From contig OW240915.1 of assembly GCA_933207985.1 (NCBI GenBank), forward strand, positions 263,714,918 through 263,778,917: a stretch of DNA of 64,000 nucleotides. Direction: 5' to 3'. The position numbers and the translations under genes are program-made. The notes beneath the pieces were generated by a model. It did not search any database. It was not told the DNA's origin and saw only the letters and a list, made by a program, of their open reading frames with translations. Position 1 is the first letter of the stretch. Every line of letters begins with the position of its first letter. Of the stretch, positions 55,394-64,000 are shown one piece after another. This DNA is from Pelobates cultripes (lineage: Eukaryota > Chordata > Amphibia > Anura > Pelobatidae).

Positions 55394-56591
55394 TTTAGCA
55401 TAGAAAGGCCAGTTTGGTATAGAGATAAACATTATTTTAAAATATCAATAACTGCAAGTTATCCCTTATCTTCCAAAAGGTTCTGAATAATTTCTTAAAA
55501 TGCCACAAAGACATGTCAGGGTGCGATCATATGATGTTGCTTAGGACATGAAAATATCTGTATCACTGCTTTATGCTTCTGTTTACTTGTCATTGAATAT
55601 GTGAACTTTGTGAAGTAAGCACCATTCACCCTTAAGTAAGGTAACAGGATGCTACACAAATGTCCAACTGTGCCTGAATGTCAACCACCGAGTTTGCATC
55701 TTAATACCAATAAAAAAAAAAAAAAAAAAACATACCAGTCTCACTATTACTTGGTTGTTGCAGGACTGGTTTGTCATTCTGCCTTCTTCTTCTGCTGGGT
55801 TCTGTGCCTCCATTGCTTGGTGTAACTTCTACTGCCACCAAACTATCTCAGTAACTGTGGAAGTGGCATCGGCAGAACCCAAGTGTTTGCGTGTGGTTTT
55901 GAAGGTCATGTCCTCTCTAGTGGCTTTCTTGTTATTGGTTAGGCAAATGGTTGCAGAAGGCTGCACTGGACACAGAGAGAAGGAGAATGTATTCTCCTTC
56001 TCATGCAAGCACAGTTACACTATACTACCAATGATTTATTCTAGACATCAAGTCCCCACCTGTGCTTTGTCCCTTTAGTAAGAATTCAGAGCAAGGGACA
56101 AATAAAATTCATGTAGATAATATGAATTCCTGTCTTACAGCTCAGGAGAACTAATACTCTCCCCTAACTGTAATGGTATATGTGACATCTGCCCCATCTT
56201 GGCCTTGCTCTTTCTTGGTTGTGTCTAATATGCCCAAAAGCTTGCATCATTTTTGATACAAAGGAATACTGTGTAAATCTTGCATGTTCTGGGCCAGGCA
56301 TATTCTGGCATTCCATACTTCCATAGCGCCTCATTTGTGAATATTTTACATACGACTAAAACTACCTATCCTTTCTATACTTCTTTTGCCTTGGCCTGTT
56401 TATGTTTACTCTCTGTGTGCTTTGAGACATTCTCCCTATCTTTACTTTGCGCTAGCCCAACTACTCTAAGGGCCTGTACACATTTTTTGTTCTATGTTCT
56501 GACTATGCCTAGTTTTATGTGTTATTGTTAGGACAGGACTATTGGCTCTACAAACCTAGGGCAGCAGGTAGCTTCTTGTGGAGTTCACATG
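55394..56591. other. Unannotated DNA, possible Gypsy 5' region
   Basis: An A18 run lies near 55711. The part just before 56592 should include the leader of the following Gypsy gag, but no LTR termini were found. The open frame at 55755-56078 has no recognised motif. Confidence 0.35.
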
Positions 56592-57400
56592 GAAAACTTG
56601 AATCACTGAATAGACCAGTTTGCACATGCTCTGCAAACTATCCTTGCTAGGACTGCATGTCTTCTGCCTAAGAACTAGACCCCTCAGACTCATGCCCAAG
56701 CCATGTTCTTGCCATAGTCCACTTCTGTTCCGAGTTCAGTGCATCTTACTTCTCCTCCTAGATTTGGTGGTGACCCAGCCCAATGCAAGGGATATTTGAA
56801 CCAGGTTGGAGTTTATTTTGACATGGTTCCCAAACCCTTTCTCACTGACAGAGCCAAGAGAGGCTTTATCATAAATCTAGCCCTGTTGATGGCCCTGGCC
56901 TGGATCAATCCTTTATTAGAACAGGATGATCTTTTGGTATACAATTGGCCAAGCTACCTTGCCACTCGTCAGGCATATATTTAGAACTAAAAATGCTGGT
57001 AACAACTTATGAGGATTAGACAAGGTTCCAGATCAGTTGCTGAGTATGTAATTGAATTCTGTACTCTGGCATCTAAAGTAACATGGAATAATAGTCCCCT
57101 GGTTACATAATTTGTCTGTTGCAGAGATAATTTGGAATACCTAATCTCCTAAAAGTCTGACATAGATAATAGAATCTGAGAGAGAAGTGCCATGCGTGAG
57201 AAATCTTAAAAATATCTGTGTTGTTTAGTACCCAAGTTTATACCTCTAGAACCAGCCCAAGAACCCATGTAATTTGGTAAAACTAAAATCACTTAAACAA
57301 GAGATTTTACAGAGAAAGTCTGCTTAAGTAGTGTGGAAAAAATGGACATTAAGAAACAACTATCCACACCTAAGTCTGTTTAGGGGACAGGTCATGGGTG
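56592..57400 (+). pseudogene. Decayed Gypsy gag
   Basis: Translation pieces in order: a QFAHALQTILARTA-like coiled start (about 56615), TSPPRFGGDPAQCKGYLNQV and PFLTDRAKRGFIINL (56744-56880), GSRSVAEYVIEFCTLAS-like text (about 57030-57075), and a zinc-knuckle relic with CGKNGH (about 57330). The same order is seen in the better preserved gag at 61997-62875 (QFAEAFSTLLTRTA, SFLTDRAKIGYL, EYAIEFRTLASEVAW, YCGEKGHMRSTC). Gag is the capsid protein that packages the element RNA. Several frameshifts and stops are present. It joins CR1 sequence at about 57441. Confidence 0.82.
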
Positions 57401-57440
57401 TGTGAAGTCTTTGTCCCCTGAAGGGCCTCCTTTCTTTGTT

Positions 57441-58140
57441 TCTTTGCTGACAGAGTGAGTGGATTATTGGGATGGGCTGGGGATGACCTGACTGTCATGG
57501 TCTATATTGGTACCAATGACAAAGTCAGAGGAAAATGGAGGGTTCTAAAGAATGTGTTCAGGGAATTTGTAAGTAAACTGAAGAAAAGAACCTCTGAGGT
57601 AGTATTATCAAAAATATTATCTGTGCCATGCACTACAGTAGAAAGAGCTTAATATGTGGATAAAGTCATATGAAGGAAGGAGGGTTTTGGTTTTTTAGAG
57701 CCCTGACCTGATTTTGTGCTTGTGTAAATCTTTATAGCCATGATGGATTGCATCTAAATGTTAGAGGGTCTGCTGTGTTGGGGAACAGGATTTCTAGAAG
57801 GTTGAAGTAGATTTTAAACTAGTGATAGGCGGAGAAGGGTCACAGAAATCTACAAAATGGAGATAGGACAGAAAGGAGATGGGCTTTAGCTCAACACGAT
57901 GGGGGTAAAATGGAGCAGTGGCAAGATCAGAACAGAGGAGGTATGTAATAGCAATAAAAATACACATACAGTACAAGAGACTTATGATAATAAATGTATG
58001 TTTACTATTGCAAGTAGCCTAAATAACAAAATGGGACAACTAGAGGCAATTGCATAAACTAAGCAACATGACATAATATGCATAATGGAAACATGATGGG
58101 ATGAGACACATGACTGGCAAGAGATATGACTTTAAGCTAG
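57441..58140 (+). pseudogene. CR1 ORF1 esterase end and ORF2 start
   Basis: 57455-57652 encodes LTVMVYIGTND, the Gly-x-Asn-Asp block of the SGNH esterase, then NVFREFVSKLKKRTSEVVLS. After stops, NLYSHDGLHLNVRGSAVLGN (about 57733-57790) is the final Asp-x-x-His block, intact here although lost in the 8.2 kb copy. 57990-58130 resembles the start of ORF2 endonuclease: LNNKMGQLEAIA, HDIICIMETW and DETHDW. The copy is on the plus strand and dead because of stops. Confidence 0.82.
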
Positions 58141-58239
58141 TCTGCTTTTACTCATGAAGACCGAGACATGGCAGCTTGTGTTCTCCCAGGTTCCCACCAT
58201 GTGTCACATGTGGGGAGGTGCAGGGCAGGCACAAGGGAG

Positions 58240-59015
58240 AGGTAAGATCTTCAACCACTACCCATGCAACCACTACAGCCTATATTACACCAATAGTCAC
58301 TATACCCACTACATCCCCTCCATCCCTGCACTCACTACAGCCCCTATTACCCCCTATATTCATTGTAGCTCCTATTACCTCATGCACCCACTACAGCTTA
58401 TATTGCCCTTCATAGTCCCTACTCCCTGAACCCACTACAGCCCCTATTATCCTCTGCACCCACTACAGTCTTTATTATACCCTAAAGCTCCCATCCCACT
58501 GCACCCACTACATGCCCATTACCCCCTGCAGTGTATATTACCTCTATAACCCCTCTCTCCTCTGCCTCCACTACAACCCCTATTTTTCACTGCACCCACT
58601 ATAGTCCCTATTGCCTCCTATATTCACTACAGCCCCATTTATCCCCTGCACCCTATATTATCTATATTATCCCATAGAGCTCCAGTCCAACTGCACTCAA
58701 TACAGACCCTATGATCCCTGCACCCACTACAGCCTATATTACCCATAATAGCCCCATCCTGCATTCACCCACTTCAGCCACATTACCATCTGCACCCACT
58801 ACAGCCTATGTTATCCCCAATATTCACTACAGCCCTATTACCCCTGCATCCACTACAGCCTGTACTACCCCCTAGAGCTCCCATCCTGCTGCACTTAGTA
58901 CATCCCCTATTATCCCTTGTACCCACTACAGTCCCTATCACACACTTTATTCACTACACCCTCTATTGCCCCCTGCATCTACTATAGCCTATATAACCCC
59001 ATATAGCCCCATCCC
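58240..59015. repeat. CCCACTACAGCCCCTATTAC minisatellite
   Basis: About 770 bp of irregular units of the form CACTACAGCCCCTATTACCC plus CCTGCACC. Unit lengths vary around 25-45 bp. It resembles the shorter C-rich array at 26701-27200, which may share an origin. Confidence 0.88.
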
Positions 59016-59359
59016 CCCTGCAGATCCTGAGAAGAAAAAAGAAAAAAAGAAAAAAAGACCATGACATTGTGGCATAAAAGATAGACCAGATTTTCCCTTG
59101 CAGCTGCTGCGGACAGATCTGTCTGTCTCTCATTGGCTTAGTCAACCACCAGCATAGTCTGTAGCAGACATGGACAAAACGCTTCCTAAATCTTCATTCA
59201 TGAAGTCAAGCCAAAATTACTGATGTGTATCTTCTGACAATATCCTAGTTCATTTTCCTGATTTGAAGATTCAGCAAGTTAAAGAAGTGTCTGTTTAATC
59301 AGACTATGGTAAATGTTGTGGGTTTTGTAATTTATGGGGATGATTTTAAACTGGACCCC

Positions 59360-59605
59360 AACAAATTAAAAGTGGTACTTGATTGAGATCTTCCACTGGG
59401 TCTTATGGCCTGTCAAAGATCTATTGAATTGGTTCGACAATTACTATATGCATGTTATTCATGGATTCTCAAAAATAATTTCTCCAGTAACCAATATGAC
59501 TAAAAAAGGGATTACTCCAAGAATTGGTCTACTGAAGCTAAAAATGTATTTGATTGTCTGAAACAGGCAATTTCCTTAGCTCCTGTACTCAAAGCTATCT
59601 AAAAA
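59360..59605 (+). pseudogene. Gypsy pol fragment after reverse transcriptase
   Basis: Mixed frames contain QRSIELVRQLLYACYSWILK and VIHGFSKIISPVTNMTKKG, then TEAKNVFDCLKQAISLAPVLK-like text, corresponding to the connection between reverse transcriptase and RNase H in Gypsy pol (FLGFANYYRRFI, FS-x-I-x-P-LT blocks). At least three frame changes occur in 250 bp. It may belong to the same element as gag at 56.6 kb. Confidence 0.75.
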
Positions 59606-59982
59606 CATTTGAGGACTAGGAAAAGATAGATTAATTGCCTCAATAGCTCCATGTCTCCCCACCCATAATAGTGTGTTTTTTTTTCTTTTTTTCTTTCTAA
59701 CCTCAGACCTTATATTTCAGACTGGGCCCCTTAAAACAGCATTAACACCCAGCACTCCCAAGCAATCAAGTCCTGCAGAATCTTCTGAGCAGAGGTATCA
59801 TCATCTCTGGAAGATTGCCCTCCCCACACCATCCCACCCCATGGTCATTACCTTACTTATAGATAGTGCAGATCAGCTGGTTTCCTAAACACACCAATCA
59901 AGTCACTAAACCTTTCCTCACCTGAAATCCTCTGTAAACATACTGCATCCTTACAATGGTTTAAACACTCATTGATATTTGT

Positions 59983-61520
59983 GTGTGTGTATATATGTAT
60001 ATGATTTATATATACATATATATTCTATATAATACACTTTCTCTAATGTTCTCCCTTCTATTTTTCACTTTAACACTAACTTCTCTCATTACTAAAATAT
60101 CCCTATCCTTTTGCTCACCTGTCCCTGGCAACACCATCTTCATTACTTCCACCTTACTACCCTCCCAACTTTTCACAAATCCTCTACATACATACCCTCC
60201 TACAAAACTTTCAAATCCTACTCCCACCTTCACTTCTATCCTTCTGCTCCTAGCAGCTGGTGATGTCTCTCCAAACCCCTGTTCCATCTCAGCAAACTCT
60301 CCACATACTAACCCAGAGATCCACACTAATCTCATACCCATCTCATGTTCCTCTAAATCCTCCTTCAATACTGCCCACTGGATTGCACTCTCTGTTTGCA
60401 ATATTACTAAATCCACTGCTGCCCATGACTTCTTCATCTCTCGTTCACTGCTCCTTTAAACCTCTACCCACCCCCCCTTCCCTCTCATTCTTGTCATTTG
60501 AAAAACATTCAATTTGTCTTTTCAAACCCTTCTCTGCTAACATTGCTGTTGTTTATCGTCCCCCTGGCTCCCTTCTTCTCTTCCTTGACCACTTTGCTGC
60601 CTGGCTACCCTATTTCCTTTCTTCTAAATATTCCATCCCTAATTCTCGGGGACTTCAACATTCCTATTAACCCACCTTTGACCTCTGCAGAATCTAAACT
60701 ACTCTCAATTACTTCCTCCCTCGGACTATCACAGTGGGCTAATTCTCCCACCAATGTAGCTGGCAATACCCTTGACCTAATCTTCTCTTATGCATGTACA
60801 GTATCTAATATCTGCAACACTCCATTTCTTCTCTCTGATCACTACCTCTTATCATTTGCTCTCATGTACCCCCTCACCCAACAACCTCAGCCTAACACCC
60901 CCTCAACTCAGTAGGGACCTTAATTCTCTTGATCTCCAGCAGTTGTCAGCTGATATTAATTCACAACTTCTGTCCATCCCTTCCCTCTCCTGTCCTTCAC
61001 TGGCCATCTCCGCATATAACACTACCCTCACCTCTGCCTTGAATGTTGCAGCACCGCTCCAAACCAGCACCTTGAGGACGATCCGCCCCCAACCGTGGCA
61101 TACTAAATCAACAAGCTACCTGCAAAGATGCTCCCGTTGTGCTGAACGCTCCTGGAGGAAGTCTTGCACCCAGTCAGACTTTCTCCATTATAGATTCATA
61201 TTGTGTTCATACAGCACAGCCCTTGCCCTTGCCATTAGATCTCTCTCCACTTGTCTGGTGCCTTCCTTAACGCACATCTTCAACTGCTCTCTCTCTTCTG
61301 GTATTGTCCCTGCTGACCTTAAACAGTTGATGATAAACTGTCAAAATCCTTATTCCATATTCACCTGGGAGCTATTCACTAAATAGTGGTTAAAGTAGCT
61401 TAGTTTTAGTCCAGGAGAGATCTCTCCAATCTCTTCTCTAATATCCTAAATATCCTATACTAAAAAAAATCATCCCTCGACCCGTCCACCCCCTCTAACT
61501 ATCGTCCCATATCCCTGCTC
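59983..61520 (+). pseudogene. L2 ORF2 endonuclease and start of RT
   Basis: The plus strand shows the L2 ORF2 order: LLLAAGDVSPNPC (about 60244), SLSVCNITKSTAAHDFFISRS, then AVVYRPPGSLLLFLDHFAAW (about 60545), LILGDFNIPINPP with catalytic Asp/Asn, GNTLDLIFSYAC, LLSDHYLLSF with the catalytic His, and further THIFNCSLSSGIVPADLK and PSNYRPISLLPF at the start of the reverse transcriptase. Frame changes occur near 60450 and 60650, and an unrelated stretch of about 140 bp lies near 61330-61465. The reading is cut at 61525 by a Gypsy insertion and continues at 63807. Confidence 0.88.
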
Positions 61521-61525
61521 CCTTT

Positions 61526-61989
61526 TGTCACGTATTCAGCCGCTTATAAAAATGTGGTTAATTGCATTTACTGTCCACACAGGAAAAGTTGTGCCGAGCA
61601 GCATCCAAATCCACAGAAGGGTTAATGCTGAGCAGCAATTATGCAAATAGGAACCTGGTAACTACCTTGGGGTCAAAGGCCGGTTACAGCCTATCACATC
61701 TAGAGGAGGTTCTCATCCTGCTCAGTGCCCTGTCATGGTTTCCCTTGTGGTTGTCCGAGAGCGCGTTCCTGATTCAAGTTTCTTCTGGTTTTTGACTTTG
61801 GCTTTGATTTTGACTTCCCTGTATTCTGTATCCCTGACTTCTGGCTTTCTCTTATCCCCTGACCTCGGCAAGTATCCTGACTATTCTTTGGTACGTTAAG
61901 TCCGGCCATTCTAAGGCCCAGTAATACGTTACCTATTAGTCATCTGTGTGACATTGTTCTACGTGCTGGATCAACTAGTAATCCTGACA
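61526..61989 (+). mobile_element. Gypsy 5' LTR
   Basis: 464 bp, TGTCACGTATTCA at the left and TAATCCTGACA at the right. It is shorter than the 534- and 569-bp relatives because it carries fewer internal AGCAGCAA-type blocks. The gag start codon lies only 7 bases beyond its end, so no space exists for a standard tRNA primer site before gag. Confidence 0.92.
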
Positions 61990-61996
61990 TTATGAC

Positions 61997-62875
61997 ATGG
62001 CCATAGATCCTGTAGAATTGTGTCAGCACATAGCTGCTTGCGAGAGAAAGCTAGTGGAGAATGATCACCGTATGGATCAGTTTGCCGAGGCTTTCAGTAC
62101 GCTCCTTACTCGAACAGCGCATCTGCAACCTGCGGCTTCTCCAACTGTGTCACCTCCGCCTAATGTATCTCCTGTAGTACATAAGGCACCTACTATCTCC
62201 CTATCTCCTCCCCTGCATTTTGATGGTAATATTCAAGCATGCCGGGGATTTATTAACCAAATTGAGTATCATTTTGAGGCCTCACCGGGATCTTTTCTAA
62301 CTGACAGAGCTAAAATTGGTTACCTGATGAACCAACTGAAAGGTAAAGCTTTAGCTTGGGCTAATCTGTTATGGGAGAGTATCAGGAGCATTGCACACAA
62401 TTACGAGAATTTAAACTTACGTTTGAACCATTAGGCAGGGAGGATGACGCCTCCACTGCCCTAATGCATATTAGACAAGTCTATCTCGGAGTATGCCATA
62501 GAATTTCGCACCTTGGCTTCCGAGGTAGCCTGGACTAACAGCGGATTAATCTCAGTATTTAAGAAGAGATTATCTGATGAGATTGCTGCCAAAGAACTAC
62601 CCAAAAAACTCAATGAGTTTATTACGTTTATTATGCTAATTGATAATAGAAATAAAACCAGACGTATGGCTTTGCCCTTAGCACCTCATTTCTCCAGATC
62701 AGTTGTTCCTGACCTCTCTATACAGTCTGAACCCGAACCTATGCAGTTGGGGGTCACTAGCCTGTCCGAGGCAGAAAGACAACATCGGAGAATAGAGGGT
62801 CTATGCATATACTGTGGTGAAAAAGGACATATGAGGAGTACTTGTCCCATAAGTCCGGAAAACTACCGCACCTAA
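61997..62875 (+). pseudogene. Gypsy gag, frameshifted
   Basis: Encodes the capsid/nucleocapsid precursor. The first frame (61997-62434) begins MAIDPVELCQHIAACERK and has a coiled-coil-like start, a Pro-rich linker and the capsid core (HFDGNIQACRGFINQIEYHF, SFLTDRAKIGYLMNQLKG). A frameshift near 62400 and others before 62513 move the remainder (SEYAIEFRTLASEVAW, LPKKLNEFITFI) to another frame, which ends with a CCHC zinc knuckle CIYCGEKGHMRSTC (about 62799-62840), the RNA-binding end. The stop at 62875 overlaps the protease frame. Reported breaks make the protein non-functional. Confidence 0.88.
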
Positions 62876-63288
62876 GAACCTTAAGGGGACAGGTCTTAGG
62901 TGTAATGGATACGTCCTCTGGGAATAACAATAATAGATTTCTCCTTGATATTACGATCATAGTTGACAAAAAGAACTTTTCATGCAAGGCCCTGATGGAC
63001 TCAGGTGCAGCAGGAAATTTCATTGATGTTCATTTTGTTAAAAAGAATGCTATACCTATCAAGGAGAGAATATCACCTCTGGCCGTTGAGGTTATTGATG
63101 GGAGACCACTCTCTCAACCCTTAATTATCCATGAAACCTTGCCCATTAACATGTCAATTGGTGCCTTACATAAGGAAGATATAATATTACAAGTTATTGC
63201 ATCTCCTTCTTGCCCTATCATATTAGGCTTTCATTGGCTTAGTAAGCACAACCCTCATATTGACTGGGCTAATGGGGAAATATTGTAA
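62842..63288 (+). CDS. Gypsy retropepsin-like protease region
   Basis: An uninterrupted 148-codon frame. The active-site block is ALMDSGAAGNFID (about 62989-63027): Asp-Ser-Gly instead of the commoner Asp-Thr-Gly, a known variant in Gypsy proteases. The second conserved part, CPIILGFHWLSKHNPHIDW (63214-63270), matches the ILG-x-x-WL-x-x-xNP-x-IDW block. The enzyme cleaves the gag-pol precursor. In the family this is part of a longer pol; here the start is only the first Met of the frame and need not be used. A stop at 63286-63288 separates it from reverse transcriptase. Confidence 0.85.
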   Translation: MSHKSGKLPHLRTLRGQVLGVMDTSSGNNNNRFLLDITIIVDKKNFSCKALMDSGAAGNFIDVHFVKKNAIPIKERISPLAVEVIDGRPLSQPLIIHETLPINMSIGALHKEDIILQVIASPSCPIILGFHWLSKHNPHIDWANGEIL

Positions 63289-63459
63289 TGGGGCAAGGAT
63301 TGTATTGGGAAGTGTATGTTACACCTCACCAAGAGAGTGAGCACCATTAAATTACCCACTACTATACCTCAAACCCCCGAAGTTACCATACAATACTAGA
63401 AGGTTAAGGAAGTATTTAGTAAGAGTCAGTAAAATATCTTACCTCCTCACAGGTCATAT

Positions 63460-63801
63460 GACTGCTCCATAAATCTGTTACCCGGCGCTATGCCACCTAA
63501 AGGGGCAGTATATGCCTTATCGCCACAGGAGAATAAAATAATGAAAGAATATATCAAAGTCTCACTAAACAAGGGCCATATATGGAAATCATCCTCACCT
63601 GCTGTTGCAGGCTTCTTTTTTGAAAAGAAAGATGGAGAATTACGTCCATGCATTGACTACAGAGCATTAAATAAGATTACTGTTAAGAATGCCTATCCTA
63701 TTCCTCTCATTTCCAAATTGTTTGATAGACTCCAGGGTGCTAAGATCTTTACCAAACTGGATCTCAGGAGTACATACAATTTGGTAAGAATCAAGGAATC
63801 A
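63460..63801 (+). pseudogene. Gypsy reverse transcriptase start, truncated
   Basis: The frame contains [59 protein letters not shown] and [19 protein letters not shown], which is motif A with the first catalytic Asp. The fingers region is complete, but the palm motif C (YxDD), RNase H and integrase are absent because the element ends at 63801. Confidence 0.92.
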
Positions 63802-64000
63802 CCTTTTTCCTCAAAGCTTCTGGAAAGACTTGTCTTTACCCACGTGTCTCATTTCCTCAATTCCAACTCTCTCCTTGACCCTCTTCAATTTGGTTTCCGC
63901 CCTCTCCACTCTACTGAGACCGAGCTTATCAAAGTTACTAATGACCTAATCGCAGCTAAATCCAAAGGCCACTACTCCATACTAATTCTTCTTGACCTCT
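63802..64000 (+). pseudogene. L2 reverse transcriptase, resumed
   Basis: Continues the L2 frame cut at 61525: [29 protein letters not shown] and [21 protein letters not shown], leading toward motif A. It runs off the window end. The first five bases CCTTT are the second copy of the Gypsy target duplication. Confidence 0.9.

Larger units (their letters stand above)
61526..63801 (+). mobile_element. One-LTR Gypsy element inserted in L2
   Basis: Starts with a complete 5' LTR and continues through gag, protease and the beginning of reverse transcriptase, then ends abruptly at ...AATCA (63801). CCTTT flanks it on both sides (61521-61525, 63802-63806), and the L2 reading frame resumes exactly there. 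No 3' LTR is present. It belongs to the LTR family of the solo copies at 11466 and 20909. Confidence 0.93.

Noticed and set aside
55755..56078. 107-codon frame as a small host gene
   Set aside because: No conserved motif, splice context or family resemblance; length is within chance expectation.
1..64000. CRISPR arrays, bacterial operons or phage genes
   Set aside because: No regularly spaced direct repeats with unique spacers and no prokaryotic gene organisation; all tandem arrays are eukaryotic satellites.

Overview
This window looks like non-genic, repeat-dense DNA from a vertebrate nuclear genome, most likely an anuran amphibian. The inference rests on the mix of mobile elements: DIRS-type tyrosine-recombinase retrotransposons, Penelope-like elements, CR1 and L2 LINEs, an L1-like LINE, chromodomain Ty3/Gypsy elements, Tc1/mariner, several hAT families and TTAA-flanked hairpin elements. 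I see no convincing host protein-coding gene, rRNA gene, functional tRNA gene or CRISPR array. There is one 100-base assembly gap (13901-14000).

Layout. 0-5.4 kb: a CA satellite, then the 3' end of a chromodomain Gypsy element whose LTR is split by a Tc1/mariner element with DD37E spacing. 5.8-10.0 kb: a 4.25 kb hAT unit with terminal repeats and an 8-bp target duplication, carrying CR1 LINE pieces that include endonuclease, esterase-type ORF1 and a 5' tandem array. 11.4-16.6 kb: a decayed DIRS-like element on the minus strand, cut by a Gypsy solo LTR, a hAT element, a CR1 tail and a larger LTR. 16.7-20.5 kb: a hairpin-forming satellite, then a Gypsy integrase remnant beside a TIR-like element that was hit by a Penelope-like element, itself hit by an L2. 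20.9-27.7 kb: a solo LTR, a hairpin-rich TTAA element, a Tc1 element inside an L1-like ORF2, and a SINE-like sequence. 27.7-34 kb: mostly unannotated AT-rich DNA with a few repeat tails. 34-37.4 kb: a CR1 copy cut by a hAT element. 38.15-43.90 kb: a structurally complete but frameshifted DIRS element with inverted terminal repeats and an internal complementary region. 44-53 kb: paired unknown repeats, a second large LTR hit by a TTAA element, another LTR-like sequence and a 1 kb TTAA element. 55-64 kb: a small hAT-like element, Gypsy and CR1 remnants, and an L2 whose reverse transcriptase is split by a one-LTR Gypsy element with an exact 5-bp target duplication.

How it fits together. The window is a record of successive transposition, and insertion order can be read from the nesting: Penelope-like element before L2 (18 kb), L1-like before Tc1 (25 kb), CR1 before hAT (34 kb), L2 before Gypsy (61 kb). 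Almost every coding region carries frameshifts, stops or deletions, so most copies appear dead. The elements with least visible decay are the 38-44 kb DIRS copy, the 3 kb mariner and the 61.5 kb Gypsy piece.
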